Shown here: positions 56,239 to 64,000 of the stretch, piece after piece | How the letters are laid out: each line of letters opens with the position of its first letter | Numbering within the stretch: the stretch's first letter is position 1 | NCBI GenBank assembly: GCA_026120185.1 | Contig: JANUWF010002208.1 | Coordinates: 682,001 to 746,000, forward strand | DNA from: Voacanga thouarsii | Lineage: Eukaryota > Streptophyta > Magnoliopsida > Gentianales > Apocynaceae | Direction of reading: 5' to 3' | Length of the DNA: 64,000 nt | Position numbers and translations under genes: made by a program | The notes under the pieces: model-generated | Told to the model about the DNA's origin: nothing | Databases searched by the model: none | What the model saw: the letters and a program-made list of their open reading frames with translations, nothing else

Positions 56239-59200
56239 TGATAAGGGTTAAAATTATCTTTAATTTCTAGTTATTTGAGGATATTTTAAGATACATTTGT
56301 TGTAATAACTAGGTATATTCTTTCCTATTTGACATTTTGCTTGAAAAAGGTATTTTTAGAAAATATGTATAAGTTTAAGTAAAAAATGAGTAGAAAGGGC
56401 ACAGAACCAGAATGTACCTGGCACCAGGCCCAACCAGTGGACAGGCACCGAGTCCATTCTGTCTAGTAGTAGAGATTGAACGAACTTCAGGGATTTTTCC
56501 AGAATAGACCTGGCGCCAAGTCTAGCAAGTGTTCCTGGCACCGGGTCCATTCTGCTTGCTATGGAAAAGATGGCCAGAAATAGAGCAAAACAGAGGAAGA
56601 ACAGAGTGTACTGGCACCAGGTGGGTCGGAGGTACTCGGCGCCAGGTAGGTTCTGGAGGCAAAAATTCTGTATGCGGAATTAGGGCTTATCCAAGAATTT
56701 TGGTATTTTCCTATTCTTACTCGGCCAAGACTTCTGCAGCCACGAAATAGGCATCCAAAAGGCCTATAAAAGTATAAGAGAACACAAGGATTTGATATAT
56801 ATAACCAAGAGAGGTGAATTAAAGAATGGAAATTTTGTTTCTCTCATTCAATGAGGAATTCACCCAAGCCAAGGAAGATTGTTCATAGGGAGTCTTCAAA
56901 GAAGAAGAAAGAGGTTTGTCTATGAGTGCTTTCTTTTGTCTTTGCTTTCTTTTTCTTTAGCAACAATGTATTTATTGTTTTCAATTTAATTTAACATTAT
57001 TTTAAGATTCATGATTTTGGATTAATTTAGTTATTTGATCAATTCTTTGTCATCTTTGATATTTGTTTAGTTGAATTCATTAGTTATTGATGCGAATTCT
57101 TCCAATTGACTTGAGATAACGATGTTAGGAGTTTCATTGCATTAATTTAGTATTTATCTAATCTTAATGGATTTGAGTGATAAAGTTAAGGTTATAGGAC
57201 TAAGTGATCAAAGATTAGTTGATTTTGCCTCGAGCAAAGGGTTATTAGCTAATTTCATATTTATAAGGAATTATTTCTAATGCATGTTTAAGTTAGGATT
57301 AGCTTGATTGGTAAATCTGTTAATATAATCAAAATATAGGATTCTATGGACTGGGACATGAAATGGGATTTACCTAAGTAGAATCATGACTTATAAGACG
57401 ATTGAGTTTTACTTTATATTCCTTCATAATGCCTAGATGATAATTAGTTGAGAGAATTGCTAATTGGTTTAGTGTTATGTTTTCTAAGGTAATTAACCAA
57501 ATTGCATAAATTTACATCCTTGAGTTGTATATGTTTCTGATAGGGGCAAAATTAATCATATTTTCCTAGTTATTTGAGGCTCTTTTGTAATACATTTTGT
57601 TCAATAACTAGCCATATTCCTTCATATTTGAGATTTTACCCTTGGAAAGGTATTTTGGTTATTATTTCAGATTTTTGGGTTAAAACAAAGCAAAAATGTC
57701 GTGAAATAGATTAGAGGCAGCGCCGACTAAGATAGAGGAGCCGGCACCGGCCATGCACTGGTTGCACAAACTTCGAAGTGACAAAAAATTGGTGAAACAG
57801 GATGGAACAGAGTGGAACCAGTGCTTGCTCCAGTAGCCAAGGCGGCACCGACTGCATTTTGGAATACATTGTGCGGAATTCAAGGAAAAATCGGTGACCA
57901 AGTGGAGAACCATAACACAATCGGCATCGGCTCTAGTAGCCAAGGCGGTGCCGGCTGTGCCTTCAAATTAAGGCAGTGGTTTGATTTTTCTACGTGGTTG
58001 TTTGTAATCTGTGGAGTTTTAGTATCTTCCTACTTCTACTCAGCCAAGAACATTACACCAACGAGTTTAGGCACCTCCTAAGCCTATAAACAGATGGAAA
58101 ACACAAGGGAAAAGGGGGGAATTCATCAATCATTATAGAAAATCACTCAATCAAAGGAGGAATTCTTCAATTCAAGGAAGGTTGTGCAAGAAGGTCTTCA
58201 AAGGAAGATGAAGGAGGCTTGTCTACGAGTGCTTTCTTTTACTTTGTTTTCTTTTTCTTGACAATGATGTATTAATTATTTTATTGTAATTTGGCATTAT
58301 TTTAGATAGTCATGATTTTTAGAGTTATTTGATCTTTTGATTAATTGATTGTTATTCTTGGTATTTGATTTCTTGTGCTTATTACGAGATTAATTGGTTG
58401 GGTCTTTCCATTAACTTGCTTGGACAAAGGGGTTAGTGGAGGTTTCAATTCATTAGTTTCATATTTGTTAGCTCTTAACTTACTTAGATAAAGGGGTGAA
58501 GAGTAGGGACAAAGTAATTAAAGGTTAATTAATGTCTGCCAGGATATGGATTCATTGGTTAATTTCATGTGTAATTTACTAGGAATGGGAATTAAATCAA
58601 GGACTATGGTTAATGCATCTTTTGGGTAAGACTGGTTGAGATAGGATATATAATGCTAAGTTACCTAGAAGATAGGGATTCATGGATTTGACAAAGAAGT
58701 GAATCTATATTATCCTTCATGAAGTCAAGAGAATAATTAGTTATGATAAAGATTAAGTACTTTAGGTCATTTATGTTAAGATAATAGTTTAAGTTATATA
58801 ATTCTACATCCTTGACATGTGTATATTTTTATTTTCTTTTATTTTCCCTTTTATTTATTTTTTGCTTTATGGAGTCAGTTAAATAATGAAAGAAAGGTGA
58901 TTAATGTCTACTTGTTCTTGGAGGATCGATACTCATTTAAACCCTATGCTTGGTTAATGATGAGTAAGCTTGCTCATATGTGTAATTTGGGGTTAACGTT
59001 TTAATGTAAATTTGATTGGGAATGTGCTTAGTTTTTAATATGATTTTTATACACAAATAAATATGCATCAATTTCTTTAGTTTTTCTTTCTATTCTTTTC
59101 TTACTTTATTTGGGGTCAATTAAACAATGCAAGAAGAGTGATTAGTGTGTACTTGTTCCTTTGAGGATCGATACTAGTTAATTCCCTGTACTATGCTTGC

Positions 59201-59310
59201 GATGAGTATACTTGCTCATATGTGTATTTTGGGATTAATGTTTTAATTAAAACTTTATTAAGGGATGGATTTAAAATTGATGATTTTATATACTCAAAAT
59301 TTACACATCA
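56239..59310 (+). repeat. A3 5' LTR, split by SG3
   Basis: TGATAAGGGTT...TTACACATCA, about 1.54 kb without SG3. Three palindrome pairs at 56413-56660 (ACCTGGCACCAGG; GACCTGGCGCCAAG with CCTGGCACCGGG; TGGCACCAGGT with CGGCGCCAGGT). TATAAAAG at 56765-56772. The first 780 bases correspond to the 3' LTR at 63230-64000 with visible scattered differences. ORFs at 56356-56750 lie in the palindrome patch. Confidence 0.92.
57538..59070 (+). repeat. SG3: solo Athila-like LTR inside the A3 5' LTR
   Basis: TGATAGGGGC...ATATGCATCA, 1533 bases, between GTTTC (57533-57537) and ATTTC (59071-59075), a 5-base duplication with one difference. It is the same subfamily as SG1 and SG2 (GCCGGCACCGGC palindromes at 57716-57960; TATAAACA at 58085). 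The A3 LTR carries on across it without loss. ORFs at 57680-58081 are chance frames. Confidence 0.92.
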
Positions 59311-59425
59311 AGTTTTTGGCACCGTTGCCGGAGAAAATTATATGTTCCATTGTTTAATAATTCTTTCGTTTTTTTCCTCGTGCCAAAAACCCATTAAGTT
59401 TTTTGTGCTTTTGTTGGGGAACAAT
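59310..59425 (+). other. A3 primer-binding site and a second, decayed copy
   Basis: AAGTTTTTGGCACCGTTGCC at 59310-59329 is the tRNA-Asp-type PBS. AAGTTTTTTGTGCTTTTGTT at 59396-59415, then GGGGAACAATATTATGAAAG, repeats the same stretch and is the part that matches the A1 leader behind its PBS. Confidence 0.7.
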
Positions 59426-59476
59426 ATTATGAAAGCTTGGATTTTACTGATTTGACTATGTTAATATGTTTATATG

Positions 59477-59480
<4 letters not shown>

Positions 59481-59512
<32 letters not shown>
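59481..59512. repeat. (TA)n microsatellite
   Basis: About sixteen TA units in the A3 leader. Confidence 0.93.
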
Positions 59513-59516
<4 letters not shown>

Positions 59517-59640
59517 CCTTATATGACTAGGTGCTATATGTTGTTTTCTTGTATACTTGTACCTTAATGTCTCTATATGTGTAATTTCTTGTAAATTAAT
59601 TTGTACCTTGGCATATGTACCTTCATTAACTAACTTAATT
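59513..59640 (+). other. A3 leader
   Basis: AT-rich, no ORF; continues to the first coding relic. Confidence 0.5.
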
Positions 59641-59838
59641 ATTATGTGTGTAGATATGATACAAACAAGCTATTTTGTATAGGTAAGATGGCCAATTGGA
59701 GCTTGGGACAGTATCCTAACATATCTTACGGAATGACATCTCAACCACCTGACTTTATTACCTTAGAAGGGGTGTTGGAAAAATTTGCCACCCATATGAC
59801 TAAGTGTTTTTCTGAGATAGAAGACACACTGGAATCAT
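59641..59838 (+). pseudogene. A3 gag C-terminal relic (tentative)
   Basis: The open frame at 59646-59897 gives MANWSLGQYPNISYGMTSQPPDF, then LEGVLEKFATHMTKCFSEIEDTLES. The aromatic-rich section followed by an L-E-x-x-L-x-x-F-x-x-x-x-x-x-x-x-F helix resembles the Athila gag C-terminus, where a WRNHPNF-type block precedes LEELL-x-x-F. At about 59830 it runs into RNase H sequence in another frame, so a deletion joint lies there. Family recognition is weak. Confidence 0.45.
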
Positions 59839-60610
59839 CCCCCTTCGACTTTTGTGAAGGCAATTCGAAGCTTTCTTGGGCAAGCAAGCTTTTATAGGAG
59901 GTTTATCTTAGACTTCTCAATGATTTCTAAACCCCTTACTTCTTTGCTTGAAAAGGATGCTATTTTTTATTTTAATGAAAAATGTCTCAACATTTTCAAG
60001 GCGCTTAAAACAAAGCTAATTAATTCTCCTATTGTAATTGCACCAGATTGGTCTCTTCCTTTTGAACTAATGTGTGATGTAAATGACTATGCAGTGGGTA
60101 CAGTGCTTGGACAAAAGAGGAATAAGCATTTTCAGCCAATTTACTATGCAATCAAAACTCTTATGTTAGCACAAGAGAACTAAACCACAACAGAGAAAGT
60201 GTTGTTTGCAATAGTGTTTGCTTTTAATAAATTTCATTCTTATCTTGTTTTGTCTAAAGTAATTGTGTGTACAGATCATTCCACCCTTAAGTATCTACTA
60301 AATAAGCATGATTCCAAACCAAGATTGATAATATATGTTTTATTGTTGTAAGAATTTGACTTGAAAATTAGGGACAAAAGAGGAGCAAAAAACTTTGATG
60401 TGGATCACTTGTCTAGGTTGGAGAATCCCAACCTTGGGTTATTGGCTAAGGAAGACATCAATGACATCTTCCCGAATGAACAAGTTTTACTTATTGATGG
60501 TGAGATTTCTCAACTTCCTTAGTATGAAGATATTGCTAATTACTTGGTTGCAAGAATTCTTACGGACGACTTCGATGCCCAACAAAAGAAGAAATTCCTC
60601 TCCGAGGTAA
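59839..60610 (+). pseudogene. A3 RT thumb/RNase H
   Basis: From 59854 the frame gives AIRSFLGQASFYRRFILDFSMISKPLTSLL, the block after RT, then FELMCDVNDYAVGTVLGQKRNKHFQPIYYAIKTL with the first RNase H Asp. After a TAA stop at 60181 come [20 protein letters not shown] (catalytic Glu) and [17 protein letters not shown] (third acidic residue). RGAKNFDVDHLSRLENP ends the domain; the rest leads to integrase. The residues of the active site are present, but a stop and a frame change interrupt it. Confidence 0.92.
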
Positions 60611-61452
60611 AGTATTACGTATGAGAAGATCAGTACTTATTCTGGTGTTTTGTGGATCAAATCATTCGAATATGTGTGGATTCCGTGGAAAGCATCAATA
60701 TCTTGAAACATTATCATGAAATACCTACAGAAGGCCACTACTAAGCTAACAACACTGTAAGAAAGGTACATGAGTCTGATTTTTATTGTCCTACACTTTT
60801 CAAGGACGCTCACAGGTTTATTCAAAGTTGTGATAGGTGTCAACGGACAGGTAACATCTCTAAATCTAATGAGATGCCATTACAACATTTTCAAGCTTGT
60901 GAAAGTTTTTATTGTTGGGGATAGATTTCATGGGCCCATTTCCTAGTTTTTTAGGCAACAAATACATCTTGGTGGCAGTAGAGTATGTATCAAAGTGGGT
61001 TGAAGCACAAGCCTTACCTACTAATGATGCACGGGTTGTTGTTAAATTTTTTAAAAAAACTTTTCACTCGATTTGGAGTACCTAAGGTGCTCATTAGTGA
61101 TAGGGGAACCCACTTTTGTAATACCCAACTTGATAAAGTTCTCAAACATTTAAGGCTTATTCATAGGATTGCTACTCCCTATAATCCGCAAACTAATGGC
61201 CAAGTTGAGGTGGTCAATAGAGAACTAAAAAGAATTTTGGAAAAAGTAGTCAATCACACAGGAAGGGATTGGAGTTTAAAGCTGATGAAACTCTATAGGC
61301 TTATAGGACTACTTTTAAAACTCCCATTGGTACAACCCCCTATCGCTTAGTGTATGAGAAATCATGTCATCTACCGGTAGAAGTTGAACATAGGGCTCAT
61401 TAGGCAATAAATCTTGTCAATTTTGACTTTCATCTTGCAGGAAAAGAAAGAA
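60611..61452 (+). pseudogene. A3 integrase
   Basis: Zinc finger end SCDRCQRTGNISKSNEMP (60830-60880). Core: [10 protein letters not shown] (first Asp, near 60925), [24 protein letters not shown], then [17 protein letters not shown] (second Asp, in the open frame 60985-61350) and YNPQTNGQVEVVNRELKRILEK (catalytic Glu). All three DDE residues are readable. A frame change in the poly-A/T run near 61050 and one near 60920 break the reading. The integrase would join cDNA to the host DNA. Confidence 0.92.
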
Positions 61453-61802
61453 TGCTTCAAGTGCACGAGTTAGATAAGTGGCGCAAAGCTGCCTACTATA
61501 ATTGGAGAATTTACAAAAATAAGATAAAACGATGGCATGATAAGCATATTCGTGCACCCTATGAGTTTCAAAAAGGAGATAAGGTGTTAATCTTTAATTC
61601 TAGACTTCAACTTTTCCTAGGTAAGTTAAAATCTCAATGGTCGGGGCTGTATGAGATACATCAAGTTTATCTATTTGGATTTACTGAGGTTTCTCACCCA
61701 ACTAAAGGAATCATTAAAGTCAATGGAAGTAGATTAAAACCTTATTTGGGGGACGAATTTGGCACTTCGGAGAATCTCGATGTTACCTTTAATGAGCCAT
61801 GA
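61453..61802 (+). pseudogene. A3 integrase C-terminal region
   Basis: Open frame of 116 codons ending at a TGA (61800-61802): ELDKWRKAAYYNWRIYKNKIKRWHDKHIRAPYEFQKGDKVLIF, then LGKLKSQWSGLYEIHQVYLFGFTEV and INGSRLKPYL-like end. This is the usual C-terminus of Athila pol (family form GDKVLL-x-NSRL-x-LFPGKLKSRWSGPF). The end of the frame is natural. No env-like ORF follows. Confidence 0.9.
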
Positions 61803-63189
61803 GCCATCTTGGCTTCTTTGTTTTTTGAGTGCTCTATCTCTTTCGGTTTCTTTTCTTTTTCGTTATATTTATTTAATTTTCTTTTTCCAAATTTTTGTTT
61901 TCTTCCTTTTATTTCTTTTCTTTTAGTATGTACTCTTGTAATGATCACTCCTTGAGATGGATTCAAAAAGATGGCATAACAATGTAATGGAAGTATTTTC
62001 TTTCCTCTATTCTTCTTCTTTCTTCATCTTGGTCTTCTTAGCTATACTTTTATTCTTTTATCTTTATCCATTGTGGACAATTTCTAGTTTATGTGTGTGT
62101 GTGTTGGGGGGGGGGGATACAGGTTGAAATACTTTCCCATATGAATTTGATGAATATAGGTTGTGATCTGTGATATTTTTTTTTCAAAAATTTCAGTGGT
62201 TTCATTGTTAAGAGAGATTGTAATTCTTTTTCTTACTTGGTATGAGTTTTGTCATTAATTAGTAGGAATTTGATGAAAATTGATTTTATTGGAAAGGATA
62301 TATGTCAAGACTTTAGAATTTTGATTAATCTTGTTTATGCATTGGTGTTTGAAGGTTAGTTGACTTATCTAGTTGAAATATAGAAGATATGATGAATATA
62401 GGAAGAGTTATTGGCTAACTTTTATATTATGAGTTTAAATTTTGCTAGCTTTGAGTTATGGTGAAAAAAATGTGAGCTGTAACAATATCTTTGGGAGGAA
62501 AGATTGAGGAGAATGTTGATAAAGGTAATTTGAGTTGAGAAAAAACAATGAGTGAAAACAATACCATTGTTGGTATGAATTAGAAAAAAGATTCTTATTG
62601 ATGATCTTTGAAGACTTGTAGTTGAAAAGGGTGTCAATATGGGGAGAAGTAGCAAATGTATTCAATGCACTCTTTTAAGGCTATCTCGAAGGCAAAAAGG
62701 CAACCAAGAGTATAGAAAAAAAGAATTGTTGAAAAAATGATGAGTTATGGTTGTAAAGGGGGCCAATACGGTGTGTGAAGAGAAATCCATACACTTGAGG
62801 TTATCAATTCACTAAGTCATTGAAAAACTTCGAGAGAAAATTTTTTTTAGTGCTTTCTTCACATCATAACTTAAGTTGTGCAATTTTTAGATTTATAATG
62901 CTTGAGTTGGTAGATGGCTTGATCTATGTGATTCATGTTATCTATATTTTTAGTTGAAAAGTGAAATAACTTTCTTAGACTAAGTTATACACTTGATTAA
63001 TTTAACTTCAAGAGTTTTGTGATGTCTTGACCAATGTTTCAAATGTTGAAATTGTTTTCATAGGGTATGAATGACCAGGGTTGTATCTACATTTTGAAAG
63101 GAGTACATGATCTTTGCTAGGATGAAGAAAATTTTGGAATGAGAAGAAAACCTTATGTTGTCATGATAATTTTTCTTGGATAAAAGTGT
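61803..63189 (+). other. A3 3' non-coding region with internal G-tract
   Basis: No ORF with a domain (61742-61966, 62422-62665 are chance frames). TTTCTAGTTTATGTGTGTGT followed by eleven or so G (62083-62117) is the equivalent of the A2 internal tract. The remainder aligns with A2 19690-20690 and, inverted, with A1 3167-4060. Confidence 0.7.
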
Positions 63190-63229
63190 TTTGCTTGAGG
63201 ACATGCAAATGTTCAAGTGTGGTGGTATG
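63190..63229 (+). promoter_or_regulatory. A3 hairpin and polypurine tract
   Basis: TTTGCTTG-AGGA-CATGCAAA (63190-63209) followed by GTTCAAGTGTGGTGGTATG up to the LTR start at 63230. Confidence 0.82.
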
Positions 63230-64000
63230 TGATAGGGGTTAAAATCATTGTTATATTTCTAGTTATTTTTTTGTTGTTTTAAGATACGTTTGCTGTAATA
63301 ACTGGACATATTCCTTCCTATTTGACATTTTGCTTGTAAAAGGTGTTTTTGAAAAATATGTGCAGATTTAAGTAAAAATCGAATAGAAAATGCACAGAAC
63401 CAGAGTGTACCTGGCACAGGCCCAGCCAATGGACCAGGCGTCGGGTCTATTCTATCCAATAGCAAAGATTGAATGAGCTTCAGGGATTTTTCCAGAACAG
63501 ACCAGGCGCCAGGTTTGGTAAGTGTACCTGGTGTTGGGTCAATTCTACTTACCAAGTAAAATATGGCCAAAAATAGAGAAAAATAGAGGAAGAATTGAGC
63601 GTACCTAGTGCTAGGTGGGTCCAAGGTACCCGGCGCCAAGTAGGTTCTGGAAGCGAAAATTATGTACGCAGAATTACGGCTTATCCAAGGATTTTGGTAT
63701 TTTCCTATTCCTACTCAGCCAAGACTTGCTCAGCCATGAAATTGTCATCCAAGAGGCCTATAAAAGCATAAGAGAATACAAGGATTTGATTTATACAACC
63801 AAGAGAGGTGAATTAAAGGGTGAAAACTTTGATTGTCTCATTCAATAAGGAATTCACTCGAGCTAAGGAGGATTGTTCAAAGGGAGTCTTCAAGGAAGAA
63901 GAAAGTAGCTTGTCTATAAGTACTTTCTTTTCTCTTTGTTTTCTTTTTCTTTAACAATGATGTATTCAATGTATTTATTGTAATTTAACATTATTTTAGG
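63230..64000 (+). repeat. A3 3' LTR, 5' half (window edge)
   Basis: TGATAGGGGTTAAAATCA..., colinear with 56239-57010. Palindrome pairs at 63407-63650 (for example ACCAGGCGCCAGGT at about 63502-63515), TATAAAAG at 63759-63766. ORFs at 63259-63848 lie in the palindrome patch and on the transcript start side and have no domain. Confidence 0.9.

Larger units (their letters stand above)
56239..64000 (+). mobile_element. A3: Athila-like gypsy element, 3' LTR leaves the window
   Basis: 5' LTR 56239-59310 (with SG3 inside), tRNA-Asp-type PBS at 59317-59333, short gag relic, RNase H, integrase, 3' non-coding region with hairpin and PPT, 3' LTR from 63230 on. The polymerase part of RT and all of protease are deleted. 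The flank before the 5' LTR is GAAAT (56234-56238), so the same five bases are expected after the 3' LTR outside the window. Confidence 0.9.

Noticed and set aside
61742..61966. Lys/Glu-rich minus-strand ORF downstream of A3 integrase as a possible env-like gene
   Set aside because: Wrong strand for A3 and caused by the T/C-rich tract at 61840-61930; no signal peptide or membrane segment.
1..64000. Search for a host gene, rRNA/tRNA cluster, organellar insert, virus-derived open frame or defence-type operon
   Set aside because: Nothing with exon structure, RNA gene motifs or unassigned long ORFs was found; all recognisable coding sequence belongs to retroelements.

Overview
The window is plant nuclear DNA, almost certainly a heterochromatic retrotransposon cluster in an AT-rich eudicot genome. 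I see no intact host gene, RNA gene or CRISPR array. Nearly every base can be assigned to LTR retrotransposons of the Ty3/gypsy type (Tekay/Del-like, Athila-like, Tat/Retand-like) and the Ty1/copia type (Tork/Angela-like). They are nested in one another, and most coding parts carry stops and frameshifts. The plant assignment rests on the primer-binding sites (tRNA-iMet and tRNA-Asp types), Athila-type gag, plant-specific ORFs and TATAAATA LTR promoters. The species cannot be named from the sequence.

Labels used: T1, T2 = Tekay-like gypsy fragments; A1, A2, A3 = Athila-like gypsy; N1 = small non-autonomous gypsy; D1 = gypsy-type LTR element with a non-coding interior; R1 = Tat/Retand-like gypsy fragment; C1, C2 = copia elements; SG1-SG3 = solo gypsy LTRs; CL1-CL4 = isolated copia LTRs.

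Layout. 1-200: end of a LINE-like zf-RVT sequence. 201-30125: T1 (plus strand), shredded by insertions. A1 (1600-13950, minus) lies in its long 5' LTR, and N1 (4901-10378, TSD CAACC) lies inside A1. A2 (17222-22141), which holds copia LTR CL1, interrupts the gag. D1 (22661-28891, minus) lies between gag and protease. 30178-49975: C1 (minus copia), carrying solo LTR CL2 (30367-32099, TSD CAAAC), SG1 (33391-35332, TSD TAATG), CL3 (35720-37240, TSD GATAG) and the nearly complete copia C2 (39557-47963, TSD TTAAA). C2 carries solo LTR SG2 (39926-41333, TSD GAGAT/GAGAA) in its own LTR. 49976-52605: T2 pol fragment and an LTR end. 52640-54244: R1 (minus). 54245-55936: copia LTR CL4. 55937-56238: LTR end. 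56239 to the window edge: A3 (plus), whose 5' LTR holds SG3 (57538-59070).

How the parts relate. No element here looks able to move by itself. A1 has gag plus a plant-transposon-type ORF but no pol, N1 has gag/protease remnants only, D1 has no coding capacity, and A3 has RNase H and integrase but has lost the reverse transcriptase polymerase domain. Signals for transposition in trans (PBS, PPT, TATA boxes) remain recognisable. The most unusual signal is an array of short GC-rich palindromes. It starts about 180 bases from the LTR start in every measurable Athila-like LTR, has different sequences in different families, and also occurs inside one copia LTR.
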